From positions 1 to 64,000 of the forward strand of contig JAZKJV010009780.1 in the NCBI GenBank assembly GCA_037367405.1: DNA of 64,000 bases, given 5' to 3'. The notes beneath the pieces are model-generated. The model did no database searches and was not told the DNA's origin. It worked only from the letters and a program-made list of their open reading frames with translations. Shown here in pieces: positions 43,203 to 56,519 of this stretch (the first letter of the stretch is position 1; the number at the start of each line of letters is the position of its first letter). The DNA comes from Ottelia alismoides (lineage: Eukaryota; Streptophyta; Magnoliopsida; Alismatales; Hydrocharitaceae). Made by a program: the position numbers and the translations under genes.

Positions 43203-46200
43203 GGCAAGACAACTTTGATATAAATTTCCTAAATTTAAGTAAAATATATATATTTATATACATTTATGAAAATTCCTTATTTTAGATAATCGTCATTAAA
43301 CCCACTTAGTACTATACTAAATAATAACCAGTAATTTATCATGGATTGGATCCATGATCAAAATATTGTACTTGCAGTTGAACACATAACGTATGTGGTT
43401 GCAATGTGCAAGTTTCCTCATAATAATGAGGAATGACAATTAAATAGACAATAGGACTACAACCTTAGGGTTTGTGTATCTCTATAGTCTTGATCTCATC
43501 GAATGCACTTTTTAAGTGACATGTCGATGATGATCACAATTGTCAAATAGTCCTTATAAAATCTAAGAAGATGAATTGGCACACATATGTTCTCTCGACA
43601 TTTATTCATGAATGGCATGGTTCACTACATTATTCAGAACTGTGGCTTCATAGGAGATGATGTATTTAAAATGTTTGAGTACCTACCTGAACCAATGATT
43701 TTAAGAGTTAAGATGTACGTAGATACGATGAGTGTCATCATTCTACTATCTATACTCTAGCATTCATGAAGCTTCATAATATTCATATTTTATGAAGCAT
43801 GTACAAACGAAGAAATACTCTTATTGAAATATTTTGAATTCAATGTAAGAGATCCTTTGTCTTAAGCAATTATTGTTTATATGAAAGGAGCGCAGTGGAA
43901 GTATGGTTCTGACCCAAGTTAGAAGAAAAGTCAAAAAGTTGACTTTACTTCTATGTCTTGCATACATATAACATCCAAAGAGTTGGATGAATGTGAATAC
44001 TGCAATAAGTCAATGTACTGACAATAAGACTATCTATTCTATCTAGGACCCTTTGAGAAGGACCCAGATAGTGCATCAGAATAATCTACATCAACATATA
44101 ATCATTGAAATCAATTTTCTTATTTGATAAGTTAAAAGTCTAATAATTATATCTCAATATTCTAATAACACGCACAATCAGTTGCATATGTTTTAGAAGA
44201 CTAGAAACTTCATCTTAAGGTTTAATAGTCATCCACATAGACGTTGATGCAATTGTTGCAAAAATCTCTATTGGATAGATAGACTTCATATTTTCAGTCT
44301 TAGACTTAGAGAATGTCTCTATGACCTGGATATTAGAATACACTCATAGTTTATTCTAAGTGATGGAAATAAATATGAATTCTGGAATAAATCTATCATA
44401 ATGGGTTATGATGGATATATTTCAGATAGTAATCTAGCATCAAGCCTTGGACATCTATTGATTTCATCAATAGACTAGTAAGAGATGAAACTTTAGAATG
44501 TCTAAAATTTCAAAACTTACATACTTATGAATATTGTATTCAAAGTAAAATGTCCAATACGCCTTTCTTAGGGAATGGTTTTAGATGCTGAACTATTCAA
44601 GATCTCATACATATTGATGTATGCGGATTATCTATATCAGAATAAACATTATGGATATGTGATATCTATTAATTATTATTTGTGATACGAGAATTCTTCC
44701 TTTCACCTTAGAAACCTTCCAAATGTTCAAACATTTCACAATTTTGGTTTAGAATAAAAGTTTTAAGGAAGATGAAAATGAATTTGATCTAATCTAGGTA
44801 GTCAATAAATATTAGATGAATTCAAGGAATACCTTATGGAGATATGACTTATCTCACTCCTCCTCATACATCTAAACTCAATAGAGTTGTAGGGAGACAC
44901 AAGTAGATCATGTGTGACATGATTTGGTCAATGATGAATATTAGCATAATAACATCTGAGTTTCCAGGTATATATGTAGTAGAGACTACAATATATATCC
45001 TTAAAAAAATCCATGTAAATCTAAATCCAAACATCCTCATAAGCTATGGTTTGGAACCTATCCTAGTGTTGGACACTTGAGGATTTAGGGTTGCTTGGTC
45101 CATAACCTTTTCATGGATGCAAGTAAGCTGGAATCTAGTACAAAAAGTGCTACTTCCTTAGGAAAATAAAGGATGGTATTGGATACCTACTTTATGACCT
45201 TGAGATTCTTACAAGATCTCATTTTTAAGAATGTGATTCTTAGAGGATGAAACTCTTGAGAATCAAGATGAAAATGAAGTGACGGATCTCATTTAATCTT
45301 GAGAAGATAATGAGGCCCTTGAAATCGGAAACTAAAAGAATAATTAAAGATGAAACACTCATACGTCTTTAAATGAGTTTGAGGATGTGTTTCATGTGTC
45401 AGTTAAATCTGACAATGATCTTACTTCATATGATGAAGCCTCTAAATATCATGACATGGAATGATGGATATTAACAATAAAGTCTAAAGTAAACTTCATA
45501 TACAAGTCTTGTAAATAGACCCTCGAGGATCCACCTATATGGGTAAGACCCATTAAGGTGTAAATGGATCTTCAAGAGAAAGAGGGAACCTGATGAGAAG
45601 GTAGAGATCTTCAAAGCATGGTTTGTATCCTCAAGATACATACCGAAGAGAAGACATCGCTTGCGGTGAGACTTGCTCTTCAGTGACCTTGCTTATACCC
45701 ATCATAATATTGCTAATTATAGCTACACAACTTGACTTTGACATCTTCAAGATGAAAGTCAAGATTGCATTCCTCTATGAATACCTCTCCGAGGATATTC
45801 ATATGAAGTAGTCCCAGGGTTTCATGTTGAGGAAAGCAAGTTGTGCAAGGTGAAGAACTCTATCTATGGACTCACGTAAGCATCTTGTAGTTCGAAAATA
45901 AGATTTGATGAAATTATAAATGTTATAATTTCAGATAGAATCTTGATGAACCATATAAAGCTTAGTGGGAGTGCCATTCTGTTCATCATGCTAAATGTAG
46001 ATGATATCCTAATCATTTGGAATGATATAAGGATAATAATAAGTTTTTTATAATCTGGCTATTCCATACCTTGAGATATGATCTCACGGATACCTCTTAG
46101 ATCTTAGTTATGAAGGCGTTCAGGAACAAAGAAAAGAGGGTATCGGGACCTTCACATTAGTGGTACACCTTGGACATATTCCATTTTCTGGAAAATTCTA

Positions 46201-46704
46201 AGAAAGGTTTCCATACCTTAAGATATGGTATTGACCTATCTAAAAAGATAACACCTCAAGGAGTTGAGGAAGTGAATGCTAGAACTGTCTGCCTTGCGCA
46301 TTAGTTACGAGAAGCTGAGTGTAAGCTAGATGTGTACAAATGTCAGATGTATACCATGCAGTGGTAGTAAATTATTACTAATCCTACTATGGAGATAAAC
46401 TACTTAGTTGCAGTAATAACAAAATCTTCAAAGATGACAAGACTTTCGAGATAGTGATATCTAAGTCTTATCTTCAAGAAATAAAGACTTTATGGATAGT
46501 AAATCTAAAGGTCTTAACTGCAGATACCGTAGGAGATAGAGATATCCAAAAATAAGGATATTATGATAAGGATTATGGAAATACTAGTTATAATAAGTAT
46601 TGAGCTACATGTCAAAGACACTATAACTAACAATATTGAGTATAGGTTGCATAAGATGCAACATTCACATTAGATGGGAGCACTGTTACTAGGGGATATG
46701 CAAG
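43203..46704 (+). pseudogene. C3 polyprotein remnant
   Basis: Heavily decayed. Recognisable pieces, scattered over all three frames: an integrase stretch near 44560-44640 (TIQDLIHIDVCGLSIS), a second at 44860-44960 (KLNRVVGRHK ... MIWSMMN, equivalent to the catalytic-Glu region), an RT stretch at 45720-45811 (DFDIFKMKVKIAFLYEYLSE), KNSIYGL near 45855, and the RT catalytic box as NVDDILII near 46000. Stops are frequent. The part before 44300 is only assumed to be gag. Confidence 0.7.
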
Positions 46705-48219
46705 TGTCACGACTCCGAATCTCAGGCCGTCGGATCCACTCCCATAACCAGATCTGATTACTCAGCAATAATTTATTCAACAATCACAAATAACATTCAG
46801 AAATAGACTGCAAATAAAATATACTCAGAGCGAAGTATTTCAATACTTTTCCATTCACAAAATAAAGTTCAGATGATACATTGTCCCACTATAACCATTT
46901 ACATGTACATCAGCTTAAATGGAAAATACACAAAAAGATTACTAACTACCTTACAAAATAAAGCTATTGTGGCTGGTTGGATGTCTACTAAGGTCCTTGC
47001 GATCGCTCACCGACACCTGTTGGATTTTCCATAAATCATGGGATAAAAATTAATGAATGCTTAGTAACGAATAAGAGAAAAGCAAACAAATAATGTAATT
47101 TTTCAAAAAGTTGTTATAAAAAAAGTTTCATTCCTTCTCATTAATTTAAGTCATATTCCTTTCTATTCCATGTCAGGGATTAGTCCAGGGAAACCCCACC
47201 TGTCTTGGACTCCAAAGATGTGGATACTTTGGGATTGGAGATTGAGTTGATCTGATGAGCTTATGCTGCCACACGTCGCCTCAACCAATCCTCCAATACT
47301 ACCCGACAATTTCCTTTTCATTTATTAATCAGGGGCTCAAACTCTCATCCTGGAAAACAAAGGAGCATACCGTTCTTGAGGACCTGGTTGCTTAAAACCT
47401 CAGGCTATTTGTTAATCACATAACTTAGTGGCTTTAAATACATGTTATCATGACCCATCTGCTATTGAACCACCCGTGCCTCCACATGGCATGATCACAT
47501 CTTCCGTCGTTCAACCCGAAGATATTGGCTCCCGGTACCACACGTTGTAAATCATTCATTTCGTGCGCACTTATCATAATAGGACAACCGTGTACCACCT
47601 AGGTAGTGAAATGCCAGTACGGGTTCCTTCCAACAAATGTGCATGTTACATGACCGACCTGTAGTTCTACTCCCAGTCATCCTTAACGTGACACACGATC
47701 CTTTTCAGGATTCAACTCAAAACACATCAATTCCCTTGATGTAATTCGTTCGTTAAGTCTTCGATTTGTATAATCGTAAACACTTAGTATAGACTCGTAT
47801 ATATATTATTCATATGCATATATACTTGTATTTATGCTTATTTTAACTCTCAAACCCTAACTTTCCAAGCCATTGCATCAATTCAATGCTTAAACTTTAT
47901 TTTAGTGGGAATCACAAAGCAACGTTTCATACTTTCTCAAAAATAACCAACATTACGGTTCTTCATAGTAAAAAACATAAAATCAGAAATTTCAACAATC
48001 TCATATGAAAATCCAATTGCAAAAGGAATGATTTCGTTACCTAATCGAACTCTCTCGCACGTATACAGTGCTTTATCGTGGTTCTTTTTCAAAAAGAAAG
48101 ACTTATAGATCCTGAAATGACCGAATTTCATTTTCGTATCAAACACACTAAGAACGTGCCAAGAACACGAAGAATGAATAGAGAACACGAAGAACGTGAA
48201 GAAACATATTTTCTCTTAA

Positions 48220-48395
48220 AACTTCGGCAGAACTTCCCCTTATATAGGGTTATATTTTTAGGAAATTTTCGGTAGAGTTTCCCCTTGTATCGAGAAATAT
48301 TTCGATAAAAATTTCGGCAGAGTTTTCCCTTATATCGAGACATATTTATATAAATATTTTGACAGAATTTCCCCTTATATCAGGACATATTTTAA
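48220..48395. repeat. Short tandem repeats in the solo LTR
   Basis: About four imperfect units of 50 bp containing TTCCCCTTATAT and ATTTCGGCAGAGTT. Confidence 0.75.
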
Positions 48396-48481
48396 AAATG
48401 GAAAGAGATTCCTCTATTAAAATCATCGAGAGGAAAATAATAACGAAAATTAAAGAATATACTCAAACAACAAGAGATAAA

Positions 48482-48752
48482 GAATCGGTAGATACCACAC
48501 GTCTTAGGTGAGTGAATGTGTAACGAATCACATGGTTCACTGATGTGCATAGCCGCCTGCACCTAAGTAGGGTATTACACAGTTTTCTCCATCAAAATAA
48601 CTATAAAAGAAGAATCGAAAGAATAGAAACATAAGTGATGGAGAATCAGTAGACACCACACGTCTTAGGTGAGTGAATGTGTGACGAATCACAGGGTTCA
48701 CTGACGTGCATAGCCGCCCGCATCTAAGTAGGATGTTATACATATTTCTCCT
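48482..48752. repeat. Two-copy direct repeat in the solo LTR
   Basis: Blocks at 48482-48590 and 48642-48752, 160 bases apart, share ACCACACGTCTTAGGTGAGT and GTGCATAGCCGCC with few differences. Confidence 0.85.
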
Positions 48753-49504
48753 CGAACCACAACAGAAAATGAATCGGAAAGAAAGATGAAGTAAGAACAA
48801 AACTTGGAAGAAAAGAGGATGAATTGAAATCCTAACTTACGATGCAAACTAAGAGAGGATCATACCTTTCTCCTCCTCGTTCTCCTGGCAGCACTTCGCT
48901 AGTGCTCTTTCCCCGCCTCTCACTCCTCCTCCAGATCCCTCAACCCTAGCCCTTGGTGTAGTGGTGGTAGTGGAAATCGTAGAGAATGAATGGGTAGGGG
49001 GGTATTTATAGGCTCCAGAAAATCACTAACCATGGTTAGTAAACCGCGGTTTAACCCTTAACCACAGTTAATGACCCATGATTTTGGCCCATGGTTTTGG
49101 TCAAAACTTATCCGAAACTTAGGGCTTAAGTTAGAACATTCCAGAGGATTCTAGATTCGCTAATGACGCTTAATTAACGTTAAATGTGATTAACGTCCCC
49201 TAATCATGATTTAACTTTTGTGTCTTAGGCTTGTCTTTTGCTAACTATTGATTAATGTTCGCTAATCGTCATTAATAGTTTTCAATTCATCATTAGTTTC
49301 TTTATTCATGTTTAATTAGTCTTAATGACGGTCATTGTGGGTTAATGACATCTTAAACCTCTTTGCTTCTCTTTCTTCTAAAAATCATAACAATTCCAAA
49401 CGAAATCTGATTCATACGAAACAAATTCTGTTGGTTTTCTGTTGACGAGCCAGATCGTATTATATAGGATCCGAGAGATTCCAAGTTTAAGGTTTTATAG
49501 CAAG

Positions 49505-50673
49505 CGCCATAAAAGGACTTGGAATAGTCTCTAGGGAACAAAGTGACTGATCAACTTACTTAGCTATTTTTCTAAATAGTCTATGATTATCACATGAGTG
49601 TGGGTTTAAATGATTAGCCCATTAGTGGCTCCTTGGGTTAGGGGCGATTGTTGGACATGCGAGCCCATGATGAGCCATTATGCAATAAATGTTATTGCAA
49701 ATATCATTCCCTGATCTGAAACGAAGAGTGATTAATTTACATAATAGGCCTCTTTGTACAATTAGGGTTATGTACCATGGCCATCTTAATGATCATACAG
49801 TTGTTGATTTAATTGTTGAATCATAGAGGTTGGTGCTTGGATGAATATCTAAAGAGTTAGATTGAGGACTCATCAAGCACGGTCAAATGATTGTTATGAG
49901 TGGATCTCCAACCTGAGAAGGAGATGGCAATCCTTTCTCTAAAGGTTGATATCTAACCGACCTCTTGATGTAGGTCCTCTACATAGGAATAGAGATTCAG
50001 GGGTGTTAGGTAAGTTAGCTCAAAGAATTGACTAGCAAGATCGAGATAACCAAAGTCCTATGTCGTATGCTGTCACGATATAGGCATGCATCCTTTGACC
50101 AGAGACAGATGCGTTACTATATGTCTGAGTATGTAAATTTGGCAGACCAATAGATTGATGACCTAACCAAGGTCTATACACAGACGTGTTGGTGTGCATA
50201 CAAGGGCATATGAGTAATACAATCTCTCAAAGGAATCATACAGGTTCATTGCTGAATCGGAAGACATGAGCTCACTCTTGAGATATTGAGAAGAATCAAA
50301 TTCCATGTATGGTCGTCTCGCTTTGGAGGCTTGACTGAATTTGTAGGTTTGATATATACTTTTAGAAAGTATATGATCAACCCCTGGGTATGATATATGC
50401 TTTTGGAAAATATATGATCGGTTACCAACTCCCAATGATCGAATGATAAAATATAATGATAAAATCCTGAAGGAGACAATCTAAAAGAGATCTAATACTT
50501 CAGGTTTAATATGGGTCTTCCAGTATGCAGGTGTGCAGGTATTGTGAATACTTGAGGGTGATGTGATCATAAACGATTGTATAACCATGACGCTTCCATT
50601 CCAAGGGAGTGATGCAACAGGTCTGGATTTTAGTGACTCCTCTCATAAAGAAGTGATCTAATCTTAGTCCAAA
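49505..50673 (+). other. C3 3' region
   Basis: Continues C3 beyond the solo LTR. No long frame. It resembles the long untranslated tail of copia elements (stretches such as ATGCGAGCCCATGATGAGCC) and leads to ATCTTAGTCCAAATGTTGGA at the LTR start, where the purine tract is degenerate. Confidence 0.5.
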
Positions 50674-52244
50674 TGTTGGACCTTGATATGAATGTGATTC
50701 AATTGTAAAGAGAAGATTAGATCTACGGCTTTGATTTAATTAAGCATCTATAGGCGGTCTGCGAGATCTGAATTTGAGATGTGATCTCTATATCCAAGTC
50801 ATTATACGTGCAACAATATAATCACCCTGTCCTTATCTCCAATTATCCGTGGAGAGAGCGCATTATCCTTGAAAGAGTTCATGGATAATTTCATTGTTGA
50901 TATTATGTATCCGAGCATTGAAAAAATTGATAATTAAATGTGATTTAATTATCATGAATAATATGAATTAGATTAAAAAAATATTATAAGGAGAGATATC
51001 TAAGATAATTAAATGTGATTCAGTTATCAAAGATATGAATAATGTCAATGTGATTCATGTTATTTAGGCACATGAGAAAAGAGATTCAAGATGATTAAAT
51101 TTGATTTAATTATCATGGATATGAATAATGTGGATAGTACTATCCATATTAATTAGGTATATTATAAATGTAATTTATAATATATTAGAGAGAGCATATT
51201 GTGATTTATAATTGTTAATTAATATTGATGTGAATTATATTCACATTGTATAATTAATTGAAAATATAATTTACATTTTGTTTAGGGATGTGAATGTGAA
51301 TCATATTTTTCCAATGGCATGATTGCAATATTTTACAAGATAATTATGAATTATTTTTTGTGAAATAATTTACAACAATTGTTGTTGCAAAATCTTGGAG
51401 ATATATCATGAGATAATGAGATCTCATGAGATGATGGTAGCCGTCCTTCCTTTTTAGGGATGTGGTTAGTCTCCTCATTATCTCCAAGACTAGCCAATTG
51501 ATTTGATTTGAAATTATTGATTTATCAATATAAATTAATTTAAACTAAATTAATTGTTGTTGTATTTTCACAACAAGATCATGGCCATTGAATGAAGCAC
51601 AAGTCAATCTCATCCATTGATTGTGTGATGTCCATGGGTTGGGATCCATGGACTCCCAAAACTCTATATAAGAAGAGGCATCCCTTACTCTTCGAAAGAC
51701 AAGAACACAATTACCGAATGCTCTCTCTCTATTTATCCACACGCCAAGTCTCTCTCTCTCTCATATAGGCCATCCACCATGGAGCCATCGAAAGAGTCTC
51801 CATCGCCGCAGCATCGTCATTATGCTGCCGGAGTATTTGCTCGTGGAATCTCCATCTCCTTCGGTGCGTCTTGCTCGTGAAGAAGACAGGATTTTCTGTG
51901 ACGAGATCAGGAGATTCGTCGCTGTGACCATCAACATGGATTGTTAGAGGGACGCGTCTCATCAAAGCTCTTGCAAGCGTCTCCTCCGTCAGATCGGACT
52001 TGAGACAGGAGGTCTCTTCGTTTATAGACTTGATCGCAACCACACTTCAATAGGTAATCTTAATACCTATTGTGGTTTATATGAAACGATCCGAGAAATG
52101 TTCTTGGATCATGTGGCTTCATCACATTAACTTTTTTTATATTCCGCTGCATCGAGCAACTAGTACGACTAGTTGCTCCCGATCGCATTCGATGCGATCC
52201 ACACTCTTCCGTGATGCGCTTGAGGATCTTCCATATCCTTCACA
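50674..52244 (+). repeat. C3 3' LTR (about 1.57 kb)
   Basis: From TGTTGGACC to CTTCACA. A TATA box (TATATAAG, 51665-51672) is followed by a CT-rich leader and GC-richer sequence up to 52040. Two perfect small palindromes lie near the right end (52154-52178 and 52181-52199). The start is inferred from the TG next to a degenerate purine tract. Confidence 0.65.
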
Positions 52245-53273
52245 TACCAGTGGCAAAACTAATATCATGTCAAGTACATATCTGAACATACATGATACTC
52301 TTAACCATTGATGTATAAGGAATTCCTTTCATTTCATTCTCCTATTCATTCTTTGGATATTGATCCAAGTTGAATTTGTCCCCTTTTTGAATAGGAACAA
52401 CCTTGCAGAGCACTTGCCATCTTGAATCTTTCCAAGACCTTCTCAATATATACATTGAGACAATCCTAACAGTCCTTATGGTCTATCACAGAATGATTCT
52501 ATTCCAATCACATAGGATGCCTCACCTGTATCTTTCATTTCAAAGTTCTTGGAGAGATACTTCTTTGTTTCATGTAACAAACCTAAATCATTAGCAGCCA
52601 ATAATATGTCATCAAAATATAAGACTAATATAATAAACTTGCTCCCACTAACTTTCATGTAGATACACCTATCTACCATATTTTCTATAAAATCATACAA
52701 TGTAATGGTGTTGTTAAACTTAATATAACATTGACAAGAAGCTTGTTTTAGTCCATATATTGACTTATTTAATTTACATACTAGATTTCCCTTTTCTGTA
52801 ATCCTAAAACCTTCGGATTGGTTCATATAGACATCTTCCTCTAACTCCCCATTCAGAAAGGCGGTCTTTACATCCATTTGGTGAAGCTCCAAATCATAAT
52901 GTACCACCAAAGCTAAAATGATTCTTAAGGAGTCCTTCTTTGAAACTGGAATAAGGGTCTCCTTATAATCCATGCCATCTTTTTGAGTAAATCCCTTTGT
53001 AACAAGTCTAGCTTTATATTATTCAATGTTACCTTTAGAGTCATGTTTGGTCTTGAAAATTCATTTACACCCGACTCTTTTAGAACCTTCAGGTAACTCA
53101 ACGAGATTCCAGACATTGTTATTGATCTTTGACTCGAGTTCTTTTTCCATAGCATTCAACCACTTTTCAGAATCATTACATTTTATGTCTTGATGGAATG
53201 AGATTGGATATTTATCAATGCATAAGTCACATTCATGCTCAAGTGCATATATTATATAATCATCAAAATTCAT
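52245..53273 (-). pseudogene. C2 reverse transcriptase remnant
   Basis: Minus-strand RT: EKWLNAMEKELESKINNNVW and VGCK (53273-53061), then after a stop and frame change VTKGFTQKDGMDYKETLIPV, HQMDVKTAFLNGELEEDVYM, KLNKSIYGLKQASCQC and the catalytic box LYFDDILLA (YFDD where YVDD is usual; both Asp kept). The sequence then runs through GIPYT and a SIMYVQICT motif to 52245, where C3 begins. Several stops are present. Confidence 0.9.
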
Positions 53274-53299
53274 AGGTCTCCTTTACCTTTTAGAGGGTC

Positions 53300-54524
53300 T
53301 TAATGCAACTTCTTATGATTGTGATGAACTTGGCTCATTTACAACTTGTTCATTAATAATGACGTCATCACTTAATGTGGGTGCCAACTCTTGATGTTCC
53401 ACGTCAATATGTGGAGATGATCCACAGGTGGAACGATTACTCTAGAAGATTCCGGCAGATATGGAAGCAACACTTTATCCCTATCTTCTTTCGTTTTCAC
53501 ATTTCATGAAGCTTAGCTCCCACTAATATTGTCATTCTCAATAAAACAAGCATTGCCACTCTCAACAATTCTTGCACTATGGTTAGGATAATAAAATTTA
53601 TACCCCTTTGATTTTTCAGGATAACCAATAAAAAATCCACTGACTGTCCTTGGATCTAATTTCTTTTCATGTGGATTGTAAACTTTGACTTCCGCTTGAC
53701 ATCCCAAACATGTAGATGTCTCAAACTCGGTTTCCTACCCTATCCATAATTCAAAAGGTATCTTTTGAATTGCTTTACTAGGAACCCTATTGAATAATAT
53801 GCTAAAATTATTAATACATATGTCCATAATGAAAGAGGTAAAATACTATTATTTATCATGCTTTTAACTACTTCCATTAATGTACGATTTCGTCTTTCTA
53901 CGACACCGTTTTGTTACGGTATTTTAGGCATTGTGTACTGTGCACAAATATCCTTACTTTCAAGGAATTTTGCAAATGGACCAGAATGTTGACCCGTCTC
54001 ATCATGCCTTCCGAAATATTCACCACCTCGATCAGGTCTCTCATTTTTTATTTTCCTTTCCATGTGTCTTTCCACCTCATTAATAAATATATAAAGGACA
54101 TTTACTGTTTGAGTCCTTTCATGCAATAGATAGATATATCCATACCGTGAGAAATCATCTATAAAAGTGATAAAATATCTTTTCCTTCCCCATGATGAGA
54201 CATCAAAAGATCCATAAGTACCAGTATGTATCAATTCTAGGAGCTGAGTAGCCCTTCTAGCTGGCTTCTTTGATGCGTGTTTGGATTGCTTCCTTTAATG
54301 CAATCTATGCACAACTCTAGATCAGTAAAATCTAATTGAGGTAATATGTCATTCTTAATAAGTCTCAACATTCTTTCCTTAGATATATGACCTATTCTTT
54401 GATGCCATAAAAGAGTATAGCATTCAGTAGATGTAATCCTTTTCACACCCATATTGCTTTCAACATAAAATAGGGAATTCATCAATTTAATATCAAGATT
54501 AAAATGATAAAGATAATTCTCCAA
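53300..54524 (-). pseudogene. C2 integrase remnant
   Basis: Zinc-binding part LLWHQRIGHISKERM ... CIDC at 54524-54237. The core at 54234-53914 has FIDDFSRYGYIYLL and RPDRGGEYFG with the second catalytic Asp. The first catalytic Asp position reads HTG (HTD in the family), so that residue is replaced by Gly. The catalytic Glu region QNGVVERRNRTL survives near 53885. The C-terminal part is at 53707-53513 (VSGFFIGYPEKSKGYKFY). Confidence 0.88.
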
Positions 54525-54539
54525 AGAACCAGAATCATA

Positions 54540-55543
54540 AAAGTACTTATTTTTTTAACATAGAAAATGATCCATCAAAAATCTTGAAAGAAAATCCTAA
54601 ACAATCCCGTCTATAAACGGAAATAAGATTTCTAGCACATTTAGGAATGTAGAGACATCCTTCCAGATCAACTTGACATCTAGTGTCCATGATCAATCTG
54701 CAAGTCTCAATTCCATCTATTTGTACCTTCATCCTATTTCCCATGAGCAGATATTGCTCACTTTTCTTTATGTTCTAGATTGTACGGAATCCTTGTAATA
54801 TGTGAGATACGTGAGTAGTTGCACCAGAATCTAACCACCAAATATTATTAGGAAAATCTATAATATTTACTTCTGTGGCTTTTATTGCTGCTAGCCCCTA
54901 TCGGAGTCCTTTCAATAGCCATGAGGTTCACTGAGTGTTCTTTTATCTTCTTTAATCTCCCTTCTTCTTGAATGAGTATAGCCTTTAATTCCATAAAACT
55001 CCATTTATCCTTTAATGTGTTGTAGTTTACCTAGAATTGCCCAAATTCAATAAGATGAAAGTTTATGATAAACTATATTAAGAACGTCTCGTTACATCCA
55101 TCCCCATGATTTTCAGTTTCGATGCGAGATTAGAAATTTCAATTACATGATCCATCATCGAGTTGGATTAGTTGAATTTCTTCGTGGTCAACCATCTCAT
55201 TAAAGTCCCAAATATGGACTTATCAGCTATATCGGATTGGGAGTACTCCTTAATTTTCTTCATAAATTCATTAGCATTGTTTATCCTAGGCATTGACGGT
55301 TTGACGTTCTCCACCATTGAGATTTTAATCGAGCTCAAGAAGAGTCTATTCGATCTTTCCCAAGCCTCATAATACATCCTTTCATCGTTAGTGTTGTCCT
55401 GTAAGAGCTTGTGGTTTTTTATCTTTGACTAATACATGATCTAAATTCATCACTCCTAAATGGAAGAGAATCTATTCTGACCAATTTGCATAGTTGAGTC
55501 CGTTAAACCTAACCATAGAGTTGCCTAATGCAAACAAGTTCAT
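54540..55543 (-). pseudogene. C2 gag and protease remnant
   Basis: Gag starts MNLFALGNSMVRFNGLNYANW from the ATG at 55543, with a stop soon after. It continues YYEAWERSNRLFLSSIKISM and KPSMPRINNANEFMKKIKEY at 55377-55168. The protease active site WWLDSGATTHVS (about 54842-54807) is intact, followed by a stop and the flap-side frame 54744-54547 (CLYIPKCARNLISVYR). Confidence 0.85.
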
Positions 55544-56500
55544 AGATGTTGAATCTGTAGACAATAATACATACGCTCACAATAATGCTTTGAGAAATAA
55601 ATTAATAATTTATATACGGGAAATGCATATTGAAATTTCTTTCACAATATGTTAATAATTGCCTTTGAGCAGAATATTAACAAATCAATAAATGCATAAG
55701 TGATGCAATTAGGTATACTTTAATAGATAGCTGAATAAATCATGTCTAATTCATGCTTTCCATCTTTGGATGTAAAACTCGTGATTCATTAATTGACCTC
55801 TTAATGTGCATAATTACGGACAATGATCCATCTTTGGGTGATCTCCTAGTCCATGATTATACTATTCTGATTATCATGATAATATTATATCATTAAATTT
55901 AATTTGCATCAAAATCATGATAATCAAAATATGGGTTCAACTCCATACATGGTTAGATCACTTTGGTAGCTAACCACTAATTGAACACTTTAATTTCATT
56001 TATCAGTTAAAAAATGTATTTTACATAATTATGGGACTAACCCCAATAACTAACATATATAATTAATTAGAATCAAAATCATTTCGGTGATGTCATAAGG
56101 ATTATGCTATGAGATTCAAAAACAACTCTGAATCTGCACATTATATGAATGATCTAAATAATAACAAGGGTTAAAGGTAAAACTGCCATAGACTCGTCAT
56201 CTCTAATACCTTTCTAATTATAGAAAAGTTACTTTAATAATAACATTAAAGTTTCTGAGTTAATTAAGAAATGAATCCATAATTAGATAATTGTTTATCT
56301 TGATCTCTTTAATAATTGAAAATAAAGTGAGTAAAGATACAAAAACTTTATCGGAAAGTACAAGTAAAAGGTGTTGTCAAACATGATCGGGTTTAAAGAT
56401 AACTTTCTGTTAAGATAATCATGATAATAATAATAGTAACAACTTACAGATTTGATCAATCCGAAGAAATTTAAAATCCATTCAAGCCAAGGTACGATAA
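55544..56500 (-). other. C2 5' leader
   Basis: About 960 AT-rich bases between the primer site and gag, with no substantial frame. A short repeat of CATCTTTGG(A/G)TG occurs at 55771 and 55829. Confidence 0.6.
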
Positions 56501-56516
56501 CCTGGCTCTGATACCA
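56501..56516 (-). promoter_or_regulatory. C2 primer binding site
   Basis: Minus strand TGGTATCAGAGCCAGG, complementary to the 3' end of plant initiator tRNA-Met. It lies three bases inside the 5' LTR. Confidence 0.9.
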
Positions 56517-56519
56517 GAT

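Larger units (their letters stand above)
46705..49499 (-). mobile_element. Solo LTR (2.8 kb) inside C3, probably Ty3/gypsy
   Basis: Begins TGTCACGACTCC and ends GGTTTTATA; the 5 bp gcaag is repeated exactly on both sides (46700-46704 and 49500-49504). The right end would be CA in an intact LTR and is TA here. A TATA box (CCTATAAATACC) on the minus strand at about 48994-49003, followed by a pyrimidine-rich leader, suggests minus-strand orientation. No primer site, purine tract or coding region adjoins, so the internal part was lost, presumably by LTR-LTR recombination. Family assignment rests only on length and the TGTCACGA start. Confidence 0.68.
43203..52244 (+). mobile_element. Ty1/copia retrotransposon C3 (plus strand), inserted in C2
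   Basis: Plus-strand copia remnant between two parts of C2. Integrase and RT traces lie at 44500-46060, a 3' region at 49505-50673 and a 3' LTR at 50674-52244. I could not find a 5' LTR; the left boundary, taken as the last C2 base, is approximate. The right junction is clear: the LTR ends CTTCACA at 52244 and C2 coding sequence resumes at once. Confidence 0.75.

Noticed and set aside
45623..45811. Independent small gene on the plus strand
   Set aside because: The peptide (DFDIFKMKVKIAFLYEYL) is decayed copia reverse transcriptase, with integrase upstream and the VDDIL box downstream.
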